Source of the DNA: Elmis aenea
Taxonomy: Eukaryota > Arthropoda > Insecta > Coleoptera > Elmidae
NCBI GenBank assembly: GCA_947652605.1
Contig: OX393578.1
Coordinates: forward strand, 60,333,415 to 60,397,414
Direction: 5' to 3'
DNA length: 64,000 nt
Part shown: piece after piece, positions 57,201-64,000 of the stretch
Layout: the number at the start of each line of letters is the position of its first letter
Position numbering within the stretch: position 1 is the stretch's first letter
Program-made: the position numbers and the translations under genes
The notes under the pieces: generated by a model
Told to the model about the DNA's origin: nothing
The model's input: only the letters and a program-made list of their open reading frames with translations
Database searches by the model: none

Positions 57201-58849
57201 CCTACGATCTTAGATAAAATCAAAACGGCGCACAATAACTTTTTGAAATTGATAGGGCATGTTAAGCTAATGTATCTCAAGATGTGGTCCAAATTTCAGA
57301 AAAAAAAAATTAAGCATTTTAGAGTTGCTTGCATAAGTATGTGCAGATTTGTATTATACTAATGAAATTACTCCCTTCCTACGATCTTAGATAAAATCAA
57401 AACGGCGCACAATAACTTTTTGAAATTGATAGGGCATGTTAAGCTAATGTATGTCAAGATGTGGTCCAAATTTCAGAAAAAAAGAATAAGGCATTTTAGA
57501 GTTGCTTGCATAAGTATGTGCAGATTTGTATTATACTTATGAAATTACTCCCTTCCTACGATCTTAGATAAAATCAAAACGGCGCACAATAACTTTTTGA
57601 AATTGATAGGGCATGTTAAGCTTATGTATCTCAAGATGTGGTCCAAATTTTAGAAAAAAAGAATAAGGCATTTTAGAGTTGCTTGCATAAGTATGTGCAG
57701 ATTTGTATTATACTTAAGAAATTACTCCCTTCCTACGATCTTAGATAAAATCAAAACGGCGCACAATAACTTTTTGAAATTGATAGGGCATGTTAAGCTA
57801 ATGTATCTCAAGATGTGGTCCAAATTTCAGAAAAAAAGAATAAGGCATTTTAGAGTAGCTTGCATAAGTATGTGCAGATTTGTATTATACTTATGAAATT
57901 ACTCCCTTCCTACGATCTTAGATCAAATCAAAACGGCACACAATAACTTTTTGAAATTGATAGGGCATCTTAAGCTAATGTATCTCAAGATGTGGTCCAA
58001 AGTTCAGAAAAAAAGAATAAGGCATTTTAGAGTTGCTTGCATAAGTATGTGCAGATTTGTATTATACTTATGAAATTACTCCCTTCCTACGATCTTAGAT
58101 AAAATCAAAACGGCGCACAATAATTTTTTAAAATTGATAGGGCATTTTAAGCTAATGTATCTCAAGATGTGGTCCAAATTTCAGAAAAAAAGAATAACGC
58201 GTTTTAGAGTTGCTTGCATAAGTATGTGCAGATTTGTATTATACTTATGAAATTACTCCCTTCCTACGATCTTAGATAAAATCAAAACGGCGCACAATAA
58301 CTTTTTGAAATTGATAGGGCATGTTAAGCTAATGTATCTCAAGATGTGGTCCAAATTTCAGAAAAAAAGAATAAGGCATTTTAGAGTTGCTTACATAAGT
58401 ATGTGCAGATTTGTATTATACTTATGAAATTACTCCCTTCCTACGATCTTAGATAAAATCAAAACGGCGCACAATAACATTTTGAAATTGATAGGGCATG
58501 TTAAGCTAATGTATCTCAAGATGTGGTCCAAATTTCAGAAAAAAAGAATAACGCGTTTTAGAGTTGCTTGCATAAGTATGTGCAGATTTGTATTATACTT
58601 ATGAAATTACTCCCTTCCTACGATCTTAGATAAAATCAAAACGGCGCACAATAACATTTTGAAATTGATAGGGCATTTTAAGCTAATGTATCTCAAGATG
58701 TGGTCCAAATTTCAGAAAAAAAGAATAACGCGTTTTAGAGTTGCTTGCATAAGTATGTGCAGATTTGTATTATACTTATGAAATTACTCCCTTCCTACGA
58801 TCTTAGATAAAATCAAAACGGCGCACAATAACTCTTTGAAATTGATAGG

Positions 58850-61800
58850 GCATGTTAAGCTAATGTATCTCAAGATGTGGTCCAAATTTCAGAAAAAAAG
58901 AATAAGGCATTTTAGAGTTGCTTACATAAGTATGTGCAGATTTGTATTATACTTATGAAATTACTCCCTTCCTACGATCTTAGATAAAATCAAAACGGCG
59001 CACAATAACATTTTGAAATTGATAGGGCATGTTAAGCTAATGTATCTCAAGATGTGGTCCAAATTTCAGAAAAAAAGAATAACGCGTTTTAGAGTTGCTT
59101 GCATAAGTATGTGCAGATTTGTATTATACTTATGAAATTACTCCCTTCCTACGATCTTAGATCAAATCAAAATGGCGCACAATAACTTTTTGAAATTGAT
59201 AGGGCATGTTAAGCTAATGTATCTCAAGATGTGGTCCAAATTTTAGAAAAAAAGAATAAGGCATTTTAGAGTTGCTTGCATTAGTATGTGCAGATTTGTA
59301 TTATACTTATGAAATTACTCCCTTACTACGATCTTAGATAAAATCAAAACGGCGCACAATAACATTTTGAAATTGATAGGGCATGTTAAGCTAATGTATC
59401 TCAAGATGTGGTCCAAATTTCAGAAAAAAAGAATAAGGCATTTTAGAGTTGCTTGCATAAGTATGTGCAGATTTATACTTATGAAATTACTCCCTTCCTA
59501 CGATCTTAGATAAAATCAAAACGGCACACAATAACTTTTTGAAATTAATAGGGCATTTTAAGCTAATGTATCTCAAGATGTGGTCCAAATTTCAGAAAAA
59601 AAAAAAAACGCGTTTTAGAGTTGCTTGCATAAGTATGTGCAGATTTGTATTATACTTATGAAATTACTCCCTTCCTACGATCTTAGATAAAATCAAAACG
59701 GCGCACAATAACTTTTTGAAATTGATAGGGCATGTTAAGCTAATGTATCTCAAGATGTGGTCCAAATTTCAGAAAAAAAGAATAAGGCATTTTAGAGTAG
59801 CTTGCATAAGTATGTGCAGATTTGTATTATACTTATGAAATTACTCCCTTCCTACGATCTTAGATAAAATCAAAACGGCGCACAATAACATTTTGAAATT
59901 GATAGGGCATGTTAAGCTAATGTATCTCAAGATGTGGTCCAAATTTCAGAAAAAAAGAATAACGCGTTTTAGAGTTGCTTGCATAAGTATGTGCAGATTT
60001 GTATTATACTTATGAAATTACTCCCTTCCTACGATCTTAGATCAAATCAAAACGGCGCACAATAACTTTTTGAAATTGATAGGGCATGTTAAGCTAATGT
60101 ATCTCAAGATGTGGTCCAAATTTTAGAAAAAAAGAATAAGGCATTTTAGAGTTGCTTGCATTAGTATGTGCAGATTTGTATTATACTTATGAAATTACTC
60201 CCTTACTACGATCTTAGATAAAATTAAAACGGCGCACAATAACATTTTGAAATTGATAGGGCATGTTAAGCTAATGTATCTCAAGATGTGGTCCAAATTT
60301 CAGAAAAAAAGAATAAGGCATTTTAGAGTTGCTTGCATAAGTATGTGCAGATTTATACTTATAAAATTACTCCCTTCCTACGATCTTAGATAAAATCAAA
60401 ACGGCGCACAATAACTTTTTGAAATTAATAGGGCATGTTAAGCTAATGTATCTCAAGATGTGGTCCAAATTTCAGAAAAAAAGAATAAGGCATTTTAGAG
60501 TTGCTTACATAAGTATGTGCAGATTTGTATTATACTTATGAAATTACTCCCTTCCTACGATCTTAGATAAAATCAAAACGGCGCACAATAACATTTTGAA
60601 ATTGATAGGGCATGTTAAGCTAATGTATCTCAAGATGTGGTCCAAATTTCAGAAAAAAAGAATAACGCGTTTTAGAGTTGCTTGCATAAGTATGTGCAGA
60701 TTTGTATTATACTTATGAAATTACTCCCTTCCTACGATCTTAGATCAAATCAAAATGGCGCACAATAACTTTTTGAAATTGATAGGGCATGTTAAGCTAA
60801 TGTATCTCAAGATGTGGTCCAAATTTTAGAAAAAAAGAATAAGGCATTTTAGAGTTGCTTGCATTAGTATGTGCAGATTTGTATTATACTTATGAAATTA
60901 CTCCCTTACTACGATCTTAGATAAAATCAAAACGGCGCACAATAACATTTTGAAATTGATAGGGCATGTTAAGCTAATGTATCTCAAGATGTGGTCCAAA
61001 TTTCAGAAAAAAAGAATAAGGCATTTTAGAGTTGCTTGCATAAGTATGTGCAGATTTATACTTATGAAATTACTCCCTTCCTACGATCTTAGATAAAATC
61101 AAAACGGCACACAATAACTTTTTGAAATTAATAGGGCATTTTAAGCTAATGTATCTCAAGATGTGGTCCAAATTTCAGAAAAAAAGAATAACGCGTTTTA
61201 GAGTTGCTTGCATAAGTATGTGCAGATTTGTATTATACTTATGAAATTACTCCCTTCCTACGATCTTAGATAAAATCAAAACGGCGCACAATAACTTTTT
61301 GAAATTGATAGGGCATGTTAAGCTAATGTATCTCAAGATGTGGTCCAAATTTCAGAAAAAAAGAATAAGGCATTTTAGAGTAGCTTGCATAAGTATGTGC
61401 AGATTTGTATTATACTTATGAAATTACTCCCTTCCTACGATCTTAGATAAAATCAAAACGGCGCACAATAACATTTTGAAATTGATAGGGCATGTTAAGC
61501 TAATGTATCTCAAGATGTGGTCCAAATTTCAGAAAAAAAGAATAACGCGTTTTAGAGTTGCTTGCATAAGTATGTGCAGATTTGTATTATACTTATGAAA
61601 TTACTCCCTTCCTACGATCTTAGATCAAATCAAAACGGCGCACAATAACTTTTTGAAATTGATAGGGCATGTTAAGCTAATGTATCTCAAGATGTGGTCC
61701 AAATTTTAGAAAAAAAGAATAAGGCATTTTAGAGTTGCTTGCATTAGTATGTGCAGATTTGTATTATACTTATGAAATTACTCCCTTACTACGATCTTAG

Positions 61801-62003
61801 ATAAAATTAAAACGGCGCACAATAACATTTTGAAATTGATAGGGCATGTTAAGCTAATGTATCTCAAGATGTGGTCCAAATTTCAGAAAAAAAGAATAAG
61901 GCATTTTAGAGTTGCTTGCATAAGTATGTGCAGATTTATACTTATAAAATTACTCCCTTCCTACGATCTTAGATAAAATCAAAACGGCGCACAATAACTT
62001 TTT
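58850..62003. repeat. Higher-order duplication: two 1583-bp blocks of nine satellite monomers
   Basis: Marker variants occur twice exactly 1583 bp apart: CAAATCAAAATGGCGC (59163/60746), CCTTACTACG (59321/60904 and 60201/61784), AAATTAAAACGG (60221/61804), GAGTAGCTTGC (59796/61379) and GCTTACATAAG (58920/60503). 1583 equals nine monomers minus two 5-bp deletions. Similarity breaks down before about 58850 and after about 62003. Sampled identity is near 100%, with at least two substitutions near 59600. Confidence 0.9.
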
Positions 62004-64000
62004 GAAAATCATAGGGCATTTTAAGCTAATGTATCTCAAGATGTGGTCCAAATTTCAGAAAAAAAGAATAACGCGTTTTAGAGTTGCTTGCATAAGTATG
62101 TGCAGATTTGTATTATATATATGAAATTACTCCCTTCCTACGATCTTAGATAAAATCAAAACGGCGCACAATAACTTTTTGAAATTGATAGGGCATGTTA
62201 AGCTAATGTATCTCAAGATGTGGTCCAAATTTCAGAAAAAAAGAATAAGGCATTTTAGAGTTGCTTGCATAAGTATGTGCAGATTTGTATTATACTTATG
62301 AAATTACTCCCTTCCTACGATTTTAGATAAAATCAAAACGGCGCACAATAACTTTTTAAAATTGATAGGGCATGTTAAGCTAATGTATCTCAAGATGTGG
62401 TCCAAAGTTCAGAAAAAAAGAAAAAAGGCATTTTAGAGTTGCTTGCATAAGTATGTAAAGATTTGTATTATACTTATGAAATTACTCCCTTCCTACGATC
62501 TTAGATAAAATCAAAACAACGCACAATAACTTTTTGAAATTGATAGGGCATGTTAAGCTAATGTAATTCAAGATGTGGTCCAAATTTCAGAAAAAAAGAA
62601 TAAGGCATTTTAGAGTTGCTTGCATAAGTATGTGCAGATTTGTATTATACTTATGAAATTACTCCCTTCCTACGATCTTAGATAAAATCAAAACGGCGCA
62701 CAATAACTTTTTGAAATTGATAGGGCATGTTAAGCTAATGTATGTCAAGATGTGGTCCAAATTTCAGAAAAAAAGAATAAGGCATTTTAGAGTTGCTTGC
62801 ATAAGTATGTGCAGATTTATACTTATGAAATTACTCCCTTCCTACGATCTTAGATAAAATCAAAACGGCGCACAATAACTTTTTGAAATTGATAGGGCAT
62901 TTTAAACTAATGTATCTCAAGATGTGGTCCAAATTTCAGAAAAAAAGAATAACGCGTTTTAGAGTTGCTTGCATAAGTATGTGCAGATTTGTATTATACT
63001 TATGAAATTACTCCCTTCCTACGATCTTAGATAAAATCAAAACGGCGCACAATAACTTTTTGAAATTGATAGGGCATGTTAAGCTAATGTATCTCAAGAT
63101 GTGGTCCAAATTTCAGAAAAAAAGAATAAGGCATTTTAGAGTAGCTTGCATAAGTATGTGCAGATTTGTATTATACTTATGAAATTACTCCCTTCCTACG
63201 ATCTTAGATAAAATCAAAACGGCGCACAATAACTTTTTGAAATTGATAGGGCATGTTAAGCTAATATATCTCAAGATGTGGTCCAAAGTTCAGAAAAAAA
63301 GAAAAAAAGGAATTTTAGAGTTGCTTGCATAAGTATGTAAAGATTTGTATTATACTTATAAAATTACTCCCTTCCTACGATCTTAGATAAAATCAAAACG
63401 GCGCACAATAACTTTTTGAAATTGATAGGGCATGTTAAGCTAATGTAATTCAAGATGTGGTCCTAATTTCAGAAAAAAAGAATAAGGCATTTTAGAGTTG
63501 CTTGCATAAGTATGTGCAGATTTGTATTATACTTATGAAATTACTCCCTTCCTACGATCTTAGATCAAATCAAAACGGCGCACAATAACTTTTTGAAATT
63601 GATAGGGCATGTTAAGCTAATGTATCTCAAGATGTGGTCCAAAGTTCAGAAAAAAAGAAAAAAAGGAATTTTAGAGTTGCTTGCATAAGTATGTAAAGAT
63701 TTGTATTATACTTATGAAATTACTCCCTTCCTACGATCTTAGATAAAATCAAAACGGCGCACAATAACATTTTGAAATTGATAGGGCATGTTAAGCTAAT
63801 GTATCTCAAGATGTGGTCCAAATTTCAGAAAAAAAGAATAACGCGTTTTAGAGTTGCTTGCATAAGTATGTGCAGATTTGTATTATACTTATGAAATTAC
63901 TCCCTTCCTACGATCTTAGATCAAATCAAAACGGCGCACAATAACTTTTTGAAATTGATAGGGCATGTTAAGCTAATGTATCTCAAGATGTGGTCCAAAT

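Larger units (their letters stand above)
56653..64000. repeat. 177-bp satellite array, about 39 monomers, open at the window end
   Basis: Head-to-tail monomers at a strict 177-bp step (for example CTCCCTTCCTACGATC at 57371, 57548, 57725, 57902, 58079). Variants: a 5-bp deletion giving 172 bp (CAGATTTATACTTAT, at 59470, 60350, 61053, 61934, 62816), ATAACTTTTT versus ATAACATTTT, and AAGGCATTTT versus AACGCGTTTT. Variant markers repeat at 880 and 703 bp, summing to 1583 bp. The array begins abruptly at about 56653 and is interrupted once by a hAT MITE (56757-57200). AT-rich, no gene. Confidence 0.97.

Noticed and set aside
57693..57896. 67-codon frame in the satellite
   Set aside because: 177 is divisible by three, so the frame persists over monomers; one stop per monomer is lost here by a single base change (CTTAAGAAAT for CTTATGAAAT).
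56653..64000. CRISPR-like array
   Set aside because: Repeats are contiguous 177-bp monomers with no unique spacers, in a eukaryotic context.

Overview
This is eukaryotic, AT-rich, intron-containing and transposon-dense DNA. Gene structure (GT-AG introns, several of only 54-70 bp beside one of 22.7 kb), the two conserved genes found, and the repeat types (TA-flanked CAGGGTG fold-back MITEs, hAT elements with 8-bp target duplications, endonuclease-type non-LTR retrotransposons) point to an insect, plausibly a beetle; the order is inference. There are no operons, CRISPR arrays or prokaryotic features, and no tRNA or rRNA gene was recognised.

Two protein-coding genes can be reconstructed exon by exon with matching splice phases. 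(1) 2695-7993 (+): NOP9, a Pumilio-repeat nucleolar ribosome-biogenesis protein, 5 exons, 591 aa. (2) 37881-9990 (-): nervy, the insect member of the MTG8/ETO (CBFA2T/RUNX1T1) transcriptional corepressor family, 6 coding exons, 570 aa, with TAFH/NHR1, NHR2, NHR3 and a C-terminal MYND zinc finger. The two genes converge, with poly(A) signals about 1.9 kb apart. Nervy's first coding exon is separated from the second by about 22.7 kb of repeat-filled intron, and an upstream non-coding exon is implied by a splice acceptor directly before the ATG.

Layout: 1-2440 repeats and unknown sequence; 2440-7993 NOP9, whose 3.3-kb first intron holds a hAT element with captured retrotransposon sequence and a palindromic MITE; 8-10 kb convergent intergenic DNA; 10-38 kb nervy, its introns carrying LINE fragments, several hAT insertions with intact 8-bp duplications (one nested in another element and keeping a 242-aa transposase remnant), and palindromic elements; 38-56.6 kb gene-poor DNA (either nervy 5' region or intergenic) with LINE wrecks, a 15/16-bp minisatellite and a GC-rich 75-bp hairpin minisatellite; 56.65 kb to the window end a 177-bp satellite array of about 39 monomers showing higher-order duplication and itself invaded by a hAT MITE.

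The most interesting items are the chimeric hAT/LINE reading frame at 4673-5020, the 75-bp minisatellite whose every unit carries two dyad symmetries, the 177-bp satellite with a 1583-bp nine-monomer higher-order duplication, and the reconstructable layered insertion history. No previously undescribed protein system was found.
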